Source: Gremmenia infestans
Taxonomy: Eukaryota > Ascomycota > Leotiomycetes > Helotiales > Hamatocanthoscyphaceae
Assembly (NCBI GenBank): GCA_032629725.1
Contig: JAFEVB010000002.1
Span: 620,001 to 684,000 of the forward strand
Length of the DNA stretch: 64,000 nt
Direction of reading: 5' to 3'
Each line of letters starts with the position of its first letter. Position 1 is the stretch's first letter. This document shows, in pieces, positions 36,200 to 47,573 of the stretch. The translations under genes and the position numbers were made by a program. Under the pieces are notes generated by a model. It made no database searches. It saw nothing but the letters and a program-made list of their open reading frames with translations, and was not told where the DNA came from.

Positions 36200-38228
36200 A
36201 TGGGTGACGGGAAATCCCCAACGGTCTGTGTTGACCAAGTCAAACTTGAAACTTCAAACTCCTCATCATTTGACAAGCATATTAGCGGAGATGGTATAGA
36301 TCTCACCAAGTCCTCGCTCGAGATTCAAGAAAGCGCCAATAACACAATCCACGTTACAAGTCCAGGACAACTGGATTTAGAAAATGCATCCAACGAAAAA
36401 GACATGGCGGTGGTTGAAGCAGGTTCAGCGCCGCCGCCGTCCAGCGAGTTGAAACGCCCCGAGGGCGTAACCTTGTTGTTATTGACTGTAGGATTGATGT
36501 TCTCTGTCTTCATAATGTCCCTCGATACTAGCATTATTGGTAAGTGACAATCTTGTCGTCTGAAGTCTTGAGAAAAGCTTTTGGTTTGATTTTGGACCAA
36601 CATTTCTCACAAGCAACCGCGATTCCCAAAATCAGCACCGAGTTCCACAGCATCGACCAGATAGGCTGGTACACCAGCGCCTACTTACTCCCGCTGATGG
36701 CCCTCCAGCCAACGTTTGGCAAGATATATTCATACTTCGATATCAAAATCGTCTTTCTGGCCGCCTTGCTAGGTTTTGAGGTTGGGTCTGTGGTCTGTGC
36801 TACGGCGAAGTCGTCGGTGGTTTTTATAGTTGGGCGAGCGATTGCGGGGTCGAGTGCTGGCGCGATTCATTCGGGGGGTATGACGATTATCGGGTTGACG
36901 ATACCGATGCATAAGATTTCCATCTTTTTGGGGACGCTGACTAGTATGGTTGCTGTGGCAGGGTTGACCGGTCCGCCGTTGGGGGGCTTGTTCACGGATG
37001 TAGCGAGGTTGACGTGGAGGTTTTGCTTCTGGATCAATTTGCGTGAGTTGGTTTGAAAGAAGGCTAGAAGTGTGCATTGGATGTCAGCTAATGTGAATAC
37101 AGCTTTTGGTGGGATAGCAGCAGCGATATTTCTGTTGGGTTTTAGGTCGCCGGTGATGAAGCCGTCGAAGCTTACGTTCAGGCAAAAGCTTGTTGAGATG
37201 GATATCACGGGCACTGTTTTATTTGTGTCAAGTATGACATGTCTGTTCTTGGCCCTTCAATGGGGTGGCACCAACTACGCATGGTCGAGCTCCAAAGTCT
37301 GGGGATTGATATTGGGTTCTGGCATCCTGTTTGCGGCATTCATCACTCTGCAGTTACACTTGGGCGAGAGGTAAGCAACATCGTATGAACCTTTAAATAT
37401 CGTTGCATCCAACAGCTTCACAGGGCTACGATACCCCTCCGGATCTTCCGTAACCGCAGCCTCTCGCTCAGTCTCCTCACCTCCGCACTCTTATACTTCG
37501 GACTCACCGTCCACACCTTCTACCTCCCCTTCTACTTCCAATCCGCCAAAGGCACATCCGCCGCCTCTTCCGGCCTCCGCATGCTGCCCTATATTGTAAC
37601 ATTCTCCGTAACCCAGATGGTCATCGGAAGCGCCGTCACGATCCTAGGCGTCTATCTCCCATTCATGTGGACCGGTTCCGCAATCTTCACAATCGGCGCC
37701 GGTCTCATCTCTTCCCTCAAAACAACCTCAGACATCGGCCATCCAATCGGCTACCAGATCCTCGCGGGCTACGGCTTCGGCTCCAGCATGCAGTTATGCG
37801 CCACTGCTGTGCGAGCATCCGTCAGCGACAGAAAGGATATCCCCATCTCGAGTGCGTTGACAATATTCGCGCCGTTCTTTGGCGGCTCGCTGGCTGCTGC
37901 TGTTGCGCAGAATATCTTCAGGGTGGAACTTGTGAGGACCTTGCAGCATTCGGCGGTGGCTGGTAATACTACCGCTATCGTGGCAGCGGGGGCGACTGAT
38001 GGACAAAATGTGGTGCCGATTATGCTAAAGGGTATTGTTCGAGAGGCATATAATTTTGCCGTGTCTAGAACATTTCTGCTGGCTGTGGCAAGTGGGGGCC
38101 TGGCATTTTTGTGTACGCTTGGGATTGAGTGGAAGAATCTTAAAAGAGCTGCAAAGCAAGATAAGACTGAGGGGAGAGGATTAAATGAAACGAAAGGTGT
38201 TACTATTAGTGTACAGGAGAAGAGTTGA
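36200..38228 (+). CDS. MFS multidrug/toxin efflux transporter (DHA2-type, 14 helices)
   Basis: Four exons, 36200-36539, 36614-37042, 37103-37370, 37424-38228, 613 residues. A hydrophilic N-terminus of about 95 residues precedes TM1 (TLLLLTVGLMFSVFIMSLDT). The motif SLDTSIIG, then DQIGWYTSAYLLPLMALQPT, the motif A-like GKIYSYFDIK, VGRAIAGSSAGAIHSGG and the motif C-like GLTGPPLGGLFTD identify the drug:H+ antiporter family common in fungal secondary-metabolite clusters. The C-terminal half starts after exon 4 with LLTSALLYFGLTVHTFYLPF. It sits in the plasma membrane and exports small molecules by proton exchange. Its position 5.6 kb from the PKS start fits an exporter of the cluster product; that link is inference. 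Confidence 0.9.
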
Positions 38229-41152
38229 TACTTAGAGAAAGATATGATATGCTTCTAATAATAGTTCATGAAAGAAGAAATCTCAGATAAGGGAGTAGGG
38301 ACTGCACAAGTCTTGACTCTTGGGTTAGCTGGGTCTTGGATGAATGATAATCATGCTTTCAACTAAATAACCAGAAAGAAGAATTAGTTAATAGACAACT
38401 GCTGGTATCACAAGGTGATCACTTCACTACAATTGTAGGTCCGTATTTGGGTTTCAATCGCTGTAATGTTGATTGCGGTTTGAAGCCAAGTTAGGAAAGA
38501 TGCGAAGAGGAGAGATTCATAAGGTTATGCCTTGTCGCAAGGGAGAGCGTGAGCCAATCTAATATATAGTAGGGTGCAAAAAGTTTGAACACCCCCCCTA
38601 ACTAGCACCCACTAGCTCATGTGTGTCTAGGGCATCTTAAAGCATACTTTAACCTATATTCCTAAGACCTTTAGATCTTGCTTATAAGAATATTATTATG
38701 CAGCTAATCTTAAGTAGGCTATAATATACTATCTTAGTATTACGAGTATTTTACTTTTTCAGCTTTATCAAGTAAGTAGTATAAAATATGATTTCTACTT
38801 TAATAATACGGTTATTTACTAAATCCATATTGTTTTAAATTTTAATTACTCGATCTATATTATTTAATGCTCTTATTACTCGATCTATACACTTTTCAGT
38901 TTCTACTAGTAGCTTGCTCTATTATACTTAGAAATAGCGCTAGCATAATGCTATACTATTATCTACTAGTAATAAAGTCCTAGATATAAAATTAAAAAGG
39001 GTAATAATAAGCTAGAAGTATTAGAATATATATATTATATATATATTATATATATCACATGATCCTATCTATACATATAGTTTATTTATCTAGCCTAGTA
39101 ATCTATAGTTTTATTATTGCATTTATAGGTGTAAACGCTAAGGTTATAGTAATAAAGTAAAAGGTCTTAATAATACTTAGTTATTAGGGCTAAGATCACG
39201 TGGTTCACGTGATATACATATCCTAATAGGGCATATAAGCATTTTTTATAGCTATATGCTAGTATGCTAATATCCTAGAAGATATATAAAGTTATAAGCT
39301 TCTACTACTAGTAGTAGGTATATAAGTTTTAGTAAAAAAAAATCAAATAGTATAAATCGAGTAATATATGCATTAAACAATATGGATCGAGTAATTTAAA
39401 TTTGAAACAATATGGAATTAGTAAATAATATACATTTACTATCTATTAGATTAGAACTTTATGTAAATCAGTTGTTGTGAATTAGCTTATAGGCGTCATG
39501 CTTTTAGTCTCCAGCAATTGAATATTGATAGTAGGATTGGTCCTGAAGACGTTTCCGAAAAACATCATTGGAACGGTCATTGCAAGTCCTATTCCTGAAG
39601 TTCTCCTATTGAGGGGTTAAAAAAGGAGGGAAAATGTATCTTTCAATCAGCCTTTGAACGCTAATATCCTGGCGCTCGAAGGTATTCACCTTGCGCAATC
39701 GCGCTTGGGTTCTGCACAATGGAGTCAGTACTGCGGGAAGGGTTTGGTCCTTCAGAAAAAATTCGGGAGCAAACCCCGATCAGTTTATCGAATAGTATTA
39801 TAGCGTATTACTAGCTACCCTAGTTTAGTATTGACAATACTGCACGTATTGCCGTATGTATTGCAGTATGTATTGCTTTTTATACGTACTACTAGCCGTA
39901 TACTAAATACGGAGCCAGTCCTTTGGCATAGGGAAAGAGGCGGCGTCCTTTCTAATTTGGCAATCCTGGCCTAGAAAGTTGGTCCACGGATCAAATCCGT
40001 GGTTTTAAGGCCCATAATTCGAGTGTTCAGAACAGGGTGGTCCTAGTAAATTAAGAATGGCGTAAACAGCAATGGGGATAGCAGTTGGTACTAGTAGAGC
40101 TGGGACAGGGTAGAATTGAAGCTATTCCTAAAGCCTGAGTCCTGGCTCGTACGTTTGACTTGTGCCTTTGCCTTTGCCTGTGCCTGTGCCTTTGCTTATT
40201 TTTCGAAGGATTTGTTAGTATATAGACCTGTCTAGAAGTCAGTACTTACCAATAGTGGTCCGGTAATCCAATAGTTTAGTATTCCAGATTCCAGTCCAGT
40301 AAGGCAGGTCCAAGTTCCAAGGTCCAATCCAAGGGAAAAGCATTATAGGATTAAAGAAGCAAAGAATAAAGAGAAACTTCTCAACTGCCTGTTCTCTAAG
40401 TGCTTGTGCTCTAAGTGTAGGCTAGCGAGTCATACCCCTAGGAATAGCCTCAATTATGCCCACCCAAGGCCCACAGCACTATCGCTTGAGGTGTTTCCCT
40501 TTGCATTACCCTGGTTCAATGATCTTGGCGCCATCTTTCAGGCTGTGACGCGCTGTAGCTACAGGCTTCAAAAAACGCCCCCAAAACACACATATCACGA
40601 AGTGTCTTTTCCGTATTTATTATTACGGCCAGTAATACCGTTTTTGCAAGCCCGTACCACCTATGGGCCGTATGGTACGTTCCGGGCGCTTCGTGCCGTT
40701 CGCGCTGCCTCAAGATCTCGAATTCGTCGAATATGGAATTTCGAAATCGACGACTTTCGCCCGCCGCTGAGCGCTTGCAGAAGAGGGCAATAAAGCTCGT
40801 CGGTACTACTCCAACATTCCTTAGCTTAATGTTTCATCATAGCGAAGATAGATTTTTCTCTCGTCTTTTTGAGACTGCCAGAAATTCTTCTTCTGGGAGA
40901 TGACCCTAATAATCTATTCTCTTCACGGAGATCATAGTTGTCATTTCTCTCCAGAAACTTCGCCCAGAAATGGCGAACCACTTTCTTTACGCGATATCTG
41001 ATTGGGCCGGGTGGAAAATTTGCGCGGCTACCATGTCTGGAGAGAGAGCCCTTGACTTTCACCGCAAGAAGATTATATATACTGAGTTTGTAATGCACTG
41101 CGTCTATTGATTAATACTAAAAATGTCGCGAGCCCCTATTCTATCCGCAATG
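38229..41152. other. AT-rich, gene-free region with transposon relics
   Basis: No gene is recognised over 2.9 kb. About 38600-39470 is extremely AT-rich and contains a 620-bp inverted-repeat element. A degenerate Tc1/mariner-like end may lie at about 38571. A (TGCCTK)n hexamer run lies at about 40163-40196, and a cluster of short units like GTATGTATTGC at about 39845-39885. Confidence 0.55.
38811..39430. repeat. Inverted-repeat element of about 620 bp, RIP-degraded
   Basis: The left end reads GTTATTTACTAAATCCATAT, followed by TGTTT and two copies of ATTACTCGATC; the right end at about 39340-39430 is its inverted copy with scattered C/T and G/A changes. The arms are at least 90 bases. The core is AT-rich without ORFs. 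Confidence 0.6.
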
Positions 41153-43147
41153 TCACATTCTTTTTGTAGGAGAAAGAGACCGCAATCTCGCACCAATCCT
41201 CTTAAACGTTCTATCAAACATTCCTCGCGCCTCAACCACTCTATTTGTCTTGACTAGAGCTCTTGCCTTTGGTGTTGCCGCGCAGTATAATTGGCTAACA
41301 TGGTAGACTAAAGAAATTCCCAAGTTAGTATATCAATACCCAATAAGTTATGTTAGCAAGTGTGAGCTTACTTATTTTGGCATTATCAATCCTACGCTTG
41401 GTCTGCTCCCAAGTCAGATCTGCTTCTACCAAAGCAATTGCCAAATACTCCTTGGGTTTTGCGAAACCAGGACCCTGTTCCCGTGTAGCAAGATCGAAAA
41501 GGCCACTGCTCATGATGTATCCATGAACCTTTGTGTAACGAGACAACAATTCTTGTGCTCTACTCGCATCATTCGGATTGCTTTTGTCTAATTCCATCGC
41601 GCGAGCTGACATGCTTCTCAGCCATCTGACGGTGTCGTATTGCAATCCATCCGGAAGATTGCAATCCATGTAGGTAGCAAGTTGTGTCGCGATGTCCATC
41701 AGATCCAGCCTGTAATCCAAGATGTTGCTTAACTTGCGTAGTGCCATGTCGTCGAATTCCATTTTTTTATTGATCAACATTAAACATTGTCGATGGCATA
41801 GGTTTCCACCCGCGTTGTTGTCACCTGGCGACGATGCCATGTATGCGTGGGCCTTATTTCGAACAATATCGCTGAATTGTCGGTTACTCAGGCTTCGACC
41901 GCCATATCTAAACTCTTGCACTTTTGCCTGTTCTGGCGGGGGTAAAATGACTTCTTCGCCACCCGGCATTTTTCTCAGGGCCTCCCATCTTTCTCTATAA
42001 TTCAACAGCGGAAACCCCGAACGGGTTCGCCACTCAGAAGCCCACTTGTCATCCTTGGCAGAAAATGAAATACAGTGTTCATACCAGTATGTAGGCTCTG
42101 CCTCTATCAAACTCTCCTGGACGGATTTGCACAGAGCAGCATACGTTGGGTTCTCCTCGATCGGCTGTCCATCTGGTCCTTCGGTAATTCGAGACTCAAG
42201 TGCGGTGCACATGGCGTTGAAGTCCTTGCTATTCTCACTGCTTGCAATGAGCGCTTTAACGGCGCAAGTGGCCATGATGCCACCACCAGCTCTTGCAGCA
42301 AAGGAAAGACTAATGCCCCATGATCTACTCATATTATCCGCCCCCGCGGCGCTCATGGCTGAAATGTTATACTGGGGCCTTGGTAACGGTGCTGCGACTT
42401 TACTATACTTTGGTTTCGTAATCCAGCCACCAGAGTAGCAGGAAGTGACAAACAGGGTAACATCAACACTGCTTTTGAGTACCCGCTGGAGATGCTCGCG
42501 AGTCAATCTCGGCGCATTATCCTGCGAACCGCCACCAATCGAAATTCCGTGGGTTTTTTCATCGCCGTGACCAAAAATCAGGAGAAGGACTGGTTGACAA
42601 AGTCTCTGCGCTTCCTCGATCTCCGACTTGAGGCATTCCAGGTACCTCTGCAAGAGCTCGTCAGGGTTGTAAACTCGAATGTCTCGTATATTCGGGCTTG
42701 GCTTCTCATGTGCGTCCAAAGTTGCCCAATCCAGCACAACTCTTCTATCACCATTGTAGGGGCCATGAACGTATTCCCCGTACTTCTGTACAAGGTCTCG
42801 AGGCTCGCAGCAGGTCAGCCAGAGCTGGTTGCCTGCTTGAAAGCTGGCTGTGATGATGTGTTAGATAATAGATACTAACCAAGACAGAATAAAAGATGTG
42901 ACTCACGTGAATTTCGCAGCAGGGTATGAAATAGATAGAAGTCTGAAAGAAACCACCCATCGAATGCTGGATCTGCAAGTTCTTCTCTATCCGAGGTACC
43001 ACATAAGGCAACAATTCTTGTGTTTGGTTGTATGTCAGGCGGACACAAGGCTGCAAACTCTTGGTCCATCAGGCCATTTTCCTTTGTAGGATTTCTCGCG
43101 AAGCCACGGAAGTCTGATGGGTTGATGGTGGGCTTTGAAGACGACAT
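41153..43147 (-). CDS. Caspase-like (clan CD) cysteine peptidase of fungal accessory type
   Basis: Three exons, 43147-42907, 42847-41372, 41307-41153, 623 residues. The start is the only ATG of the first exon (MSSSKPTINPSDFRGF). The catalytic-type His is in LLLIFGHGDEKTHGI near residue 173 and the Cys in TLFVTSCYSGGW near residue 215, spaced as in the caspase/legumain clan. N-terminally, IVALCGTSDREELADPAFDG forms the first strand. The C-terminal ~350 residues are helical and of unknown role (ARTRSGFPLLNYRERWEALR type). Similar proteins are widespread in filamentous fungi, apart from the true metacaspases, with no assigned substrate. The last short exon is supported by a good donor and acceptor and a frame ending at 41153; without it the protein would end at 41325. 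Confidence 0.75.
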
Positions 43148-44325
43148 TATAAGCAATATGTGCCTAATTGATGACAAGTCTGTAGCGTTCTTGAAGTGTT
43201 CGAGGCAGTTGATAATACGAGGGCTGTGTTATGTGTGGTGCGGAAGAGGAAGAATAATTTGATTGAAGAGAATATGATTTAGGTGAGTGGGAAGCAAAAG
43301 CTGGTAGTGAGTCACGCTTAGTGATTCATACCAAATAAGTGAATCACGCTGGCAAGTTTCAAAAAAAGTTGTTAGGATCTAAGGAAGTTTTAAAAGGGGT
43401 TAATTAACTTTAGCGAGTTACCCTATTAGATATTAGGCTCATATTATAGGTATATGGTTAGCGATAGCGACCAACCGGAAGCATTATTGATTTCAGGATT
43501 TTCAATTTTACGATTTTAATATTTTAGTAGCACTTTAGCACTTAATACTTAATACTTTAAAATTTTACTTTTTATCTAAGATTAAAAGATAATTAATATA
43601 ACAAGTAGATGCTTATTATATAATATAAAAAGTATTAAATTTATTTAAATTATATTTATATAATACTTAATACTTTTAAATATACTAAGTAAAACTTAGT
43701 ATTTTAAATTCTATAGAAATACTCCTTAGTAATTTAACATATAGGCCTAGTTTCTATACTACGCTAGCATAAGAGCGTAATATATATATAAAGCACTTAA
43801 AGCCAATAAAGAAAAGAGATACTATTTGTAGCTAAAGTGAAGTAGATAATTACTAAGATAGATATAGCAACTACTGCAGCGACTATAAGCGTAGCACTTG
43901 CGCTTCGCTTAATTTCTAGCAGCCTAAGGCATAAATAGGCATCGATTAGATATGCGCAACCCTCTCTTCTTTTCTTAGATATATATACCTAAATATAATT
44001 TATAAGAAGATAAAATAAACATACTCAAACTAGAGGCCTAATAGAGATATAGGTTATTTTTTTAAATTAATTCTAGAGATTATAAGTAAAGAAGTCCAAA
44101 GTCCTAAATTGCAAAATCCTAAATCACGAAAATCAATAATGCTTCCAGTTGGTTGTTTTCGCCCCTAGGTAGGTTGGACTAAGGTGGTAAGCGAGCGCGC
44201 GATTCCGCGATTCGGCTGGAGAGTAAAATGGCTCTGGAATTCTTCTCTCTCTCTGTTCTGTTGCATAGTTTAACTTTACAACTCAGTATCCAAACCCTTG
44301 TTATTATCTTCTCTTCTTTATCAAA
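43148..44325. other. AT-rich region between divergent genes, mostly an inverted-repeat element
   Basis: Apart from the element at 43461-44162 no feature is recognised. The element ends about 165 bases before the PhzF-like start codon. Confidence 0.55.
43461..44162. repeat. Inverted-repeat element of about 700 bp, RIP-degraded
   Basis: The left end GCGATAGCGACCAACCGGAA followed by GCATTATTGATTT matches, inverted, the right end AAATCAATAATGCTTCCAGT followed by TGGTTGTTTTCGC. Differences are mostly C/T. The core is extremely AT-rich and non-coding. Confidence 0.6.
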
Positions 44326-45204
44326 ATGCCAGGTCCAGTCAGTCTACTTCGAATCTTTGCTGATGGCGAAAATGGGGGAAACCCACTACCCGTCGTGGTT
44401 GATGCTATCGGTATGACAGACGCAGACATGCGGTCCGTAGCCTCACAATATGGGCATGAAAGTTGTTTCATTTTCCCCGGGCCTCCTGGCTACGATTACG
44501 AATTCCGTTTCTGGGTACCAGAGCATGAGATGGAGATGTGTGGCCATGCCACAGTTGGGGCAGTCTGGTTGCTTGAGAGAACCAGAGCTATTCAGAAGGA
44601 TCACCTTCGAATACTGACTCGGAGCGGACCCGTGGAAGCGATAGTGATAAGAGATAATAAGGGCGTTGTGTGGGTTGAAGTATCTCAGGAGCAAGGTGTG
44701 GTCTCTATGCTTCAAGATGTCGATGGTCTTTATGAGGATATCGTTTCCACTTTAGGCATTACGAAAGATGACTTGTCTCCGGGCTACGCAATACAAAACT
44801 GTCAAACAAGCCGTATCAAAACCGCCATTCCGATAAAAAGCGACCTTATACTGCATGGCCTGAAGCCTCGTTTTCAAATTGTGAAGGGATTATGTGAGCG
44901 TATTGGCAGTACGGGTTTATATCCATACGCCATCACCGATGCAAGCCGATGTATATTTAACGCCAGGCAATTTCCGAAAAGCTCGGGTTACAACGAGGAT
45001 GCAGCCACGGGGATCGCAGCTTCAGCGTTGTCTTTTGCGCTTTTGGAAAATGGCGTGGTTGGGGAAAATGCATCTATCACCATAAGACAGGGACATGCTA
45101 TGGGCGCCCCATCTCAGATAGGTGTGCGATTCAGGATGATCACTGATGATATGAAGGCCAATGGTTGCTGGATCAGGGGCACAAGCACATTGTCAGAAAC
45201 TTGA
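44326..45204 (+). CDS. PhzF-family isomerase/epimerase-like protein
   Basis: Single exon, 292 residues. It matches the two-lobed PhzF fold: N-lobe start LLRIFADGENGGNPLPVVVD, the acid-bearing loop QYGHESCFIFP near residue 43 (the glutamate aligns with the catalytic Glu of PhzF), EMEMCGHATVGAVWLL near 67, and the C-lobe signature GYNEDAATGIAASAL near 225, with HAMGAPSQIGVR near the end. PhzF isomerises a phenazine precursor in bacteria; fungal members mostly have unknown substrates. It converges with the nucleoside permease gene 265 bases downstream. Full length and all motifs present, so probably functional. Confidence 0.87.
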   Translation: MPGPVSLLRIFADGENGGNPLPVVVDAIGMTDADMRSVASQYGHESCFIFPGPPGYDYEFRFWVPEHEMEMCGHATVGAVWLLERTRAIQKDHLRILTRSGPVEAIVIRDNKGVVWVEVSQEQGVVSMLQDVDGLYEDIVSTLGITKDDLSPGYAIQNCQTSRIKTAIPIKSDLILHGLKPRFQIVKGLCERIGSTGLYPYAITDASRCIFNARQFPKSSGYNEDAATGIAASALSFALLENGVVGENASITIRQGHAMGAPSQIGVRFRMITDDMKANGCWIRGTSTLSET

Positions 45205-45468
45205 GCGTATCAGCAGAAACTCATTAGGTCTTAGTGGATTAAGACTGGAACGGATTGATTGTTTGATTCTGTGGAAGTCCTTTATGAAGTGTCTAAGTGC
45301 CCAAGACCCCAGGGCTGAAATATGAAGTGGTACATATCTATCCACTTACTTCCTTATCCTTCAATTATGAGGATATCCCTTCCTTTCATAGCCTGGTAAC
45401 CAATTGTGCGTGTCTTTTGAGCTCCCGTGAACCAAAGCTTATTGGCAAGCTAGACAGATTGACATTTC

Positions 45469-46874
45469 TCATAACGAGTCAGAAGACAATTTCTGACGCC
45501 TCCGCAGACCCTTTTTATATCTCAAGCCCCTCTCTTGAACTTTGGCGTCGCCATCTACAAATATGCTCCCTGGCCCAAAGTCAGGTTCACCACCCAGCGT
45601 ACCGAAAATATCTCCCACATAGTTATCAGCCTTGATGCCGGCCTCGAACCGGTTTGCCCATCCATGTAGAATGCCTTCAATGACCTTAATACCAGCGAGA
45701 TAAATGTTCTCAATAGATGGTTCAATTCCCTGGAATTCGTCCAGAAGATTGTTTAGTATAGTTTGATTGGCATAAGGGCGATCAAAGTCCGAAGCTGTAC
45801 GCATAATGATAATGCGGGAAAATTCGACAAGGCCTGTAGTAGCAGCACGAAGGAGGGCTTCGAGGGTAGCGTTATCTTCTTGTTGTGTGGTGCAATAGAT
45901 GCCGCTGCCATTTGTGAACAAAGAAGTCGTATTTTCAAAAGCGTCTCCAAGCAAGCCTCCCGTAGGGTAGACATCTGAAGTGGCCGTATCACACGCAATT
46001 ATAGTAGGTGGTTGGGCCCCTGGTGCGAATGATTTAGTTGAGGCATAAAGAGCTCGATAGCTCTTCGCGTCAGCTGTATCATTAAGTGTAGCTGTTTGAG
46101 CAAAAGATATTGCTATTTGTCGAAGATGTTCATTGACTTCAAAAACCTCAGTGCCGTATAATTCGGAAGGGTAATCAGTCGGTGATGAGCTTCCTTGAGG
46201 GAAATACCCAGTGTTCCAGCCCTGGGGCTTTTCCCGTGCATCAATCTCATACTGCAATGCGACTTGTACAGCATAGCGAGCAAACGTCACGGCCTATAAC
46301 ACTATCAGTATGATACTAAGCGTAAGATGTGATTCTTGCTACCTACACCAATTGTGGATACTTTTGGATTAACACCTGCGACACCAGCAATAAGGAAATA
46401 AGTTTGTCTTAAATCGAAAAGGGAAGAATAAGCTATAGAACTAATGGTGCTTGCAGCGTTGATTTCTATTTTTGTGAGCTTAAACCGCACTAAAGCTTCT
46501 GTTACCGCAGAATGATTTAAGCGTCTTACCAGCCTCGCCAATCGTAACTTGGCAAACATCATCATTCGACGTACAGTGTACCTGGGGGAAAAGGGGCGAG
46601 ATCCCCGGTACAGTGATGTTGTTGGCTAAGATATCAAACTCCGGAATGCCATACCATGCTTCGCCTTCATCGGTAAACTGATCACAATGTTAATTTGAGC
46701 TTCCCTGGAAAGCAATGTAGTACTACGCACCATGCTAATGACGAAGACTTTTGGGCTGATCGGCCGAAAACCATTTGGCTGTATTTCACGAGTTTGCACG
46801 AAACCATGTATATCCGGAAAGGCCAGAGCCACTGAACAAAAGCATAGCGAAGTGATTACAATTGATAGAGACAT
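45469..46874 (-). CDS. Purine nucleoside permease (NUP) family protein with signal peptide
   Basis: Four exons, 46874-46731, 46677-46530, 46465-46347, 46293-45469, 411 residues. The N-terminus MSLSIVITSLCFCSVALAFP is a signal peptide. The family hallmarks are PKVFVISMFTDEGEAWYG across the first junction, the second exon's FDILANNITVPGISPLFPQV, INAASTISSIAYSSLFDLRQ followed by TYFLIAGVAGVNPK, and, in the last exon, QPPTIIACDTATSDVYPTGG and MRTASDFDRPY. NUP was named for nucleoside uptake in yeasts, but the fold resembles nucleoside phosphorylases and the protein has no membrane helices besides the leader, so an extracellular nucleoside-processing role is possible. A RIP-degraded copy of exon 3 and its intron lies at 56216-56320. 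Confidence 0.86.
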
Positions 46875-47573
46875 GATAGGTTACTGACCATGTGAACAAT
46901 ATGGCGAAGGGTGCGTATAGGATAAATGCCTGGGGGGTGAGTACTTAAGTTTGCTATAAGCTGAGCACGACATTCTTCGCCGGAGTCACGGGGTTCATAT
47001 ACCCCTGTCCGGGCGTATACGGAGGTACAGCGGTGAAGTAATATTAGTCCGGTTGCAGGGATCCGAACTTTCCAACCCTACATCATAACAACAACAACCC
47101 AAAAAATTCTAGAAAATAGGATGGTTACATTCGCCCATTCCTAGCGAGTATTCCTATATTTTAATGAAGTTTTTCTGATATATTTAGCAAAAGTCATAAT
47201 ATATTAAAATCAGGTAGTCCGGGGTGCCCCCTTATTCACGCTAACATTACTTAACCGCTGTACCTCCGTAGAAGATGCATCATGCAGTAGATACGTAGGT
47301 AGAGTGGGATCTGTGACACGATGAGGTTGATCTTTCCGCATCTGGATTCGGCCAAAGTGGGGGGTTTCCATCTGGAATCTGTCATGCAACACTTTCACCT
47401 GCCGCTTCCCAACTTGGAAGTAGTGGCTGTAATAAATAAGATCTAAGTTCATTTATAAGAGCACCTCAATGTAGAAATCGATAATTTGTGGTATTTTCTG
47501 ATCAGATGAGAATCTGATATATCTCGAATGTATTTGACGAAAAGCCTGTAAGTTGAAACCCATTATGTATATA
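46875..47573. other. Intergenic region
   Basis: About 700 bases, AT-rich at 47090-47220. No gene or repeat recognised. Confidence 0.5.

Noticed and set aside
40404..40793. 129-codon frame upstream of the caspase-like gene
   Set aside because: Arg/Pro/Ser-rich translation typical of non-coding DNA and no family resemblance.
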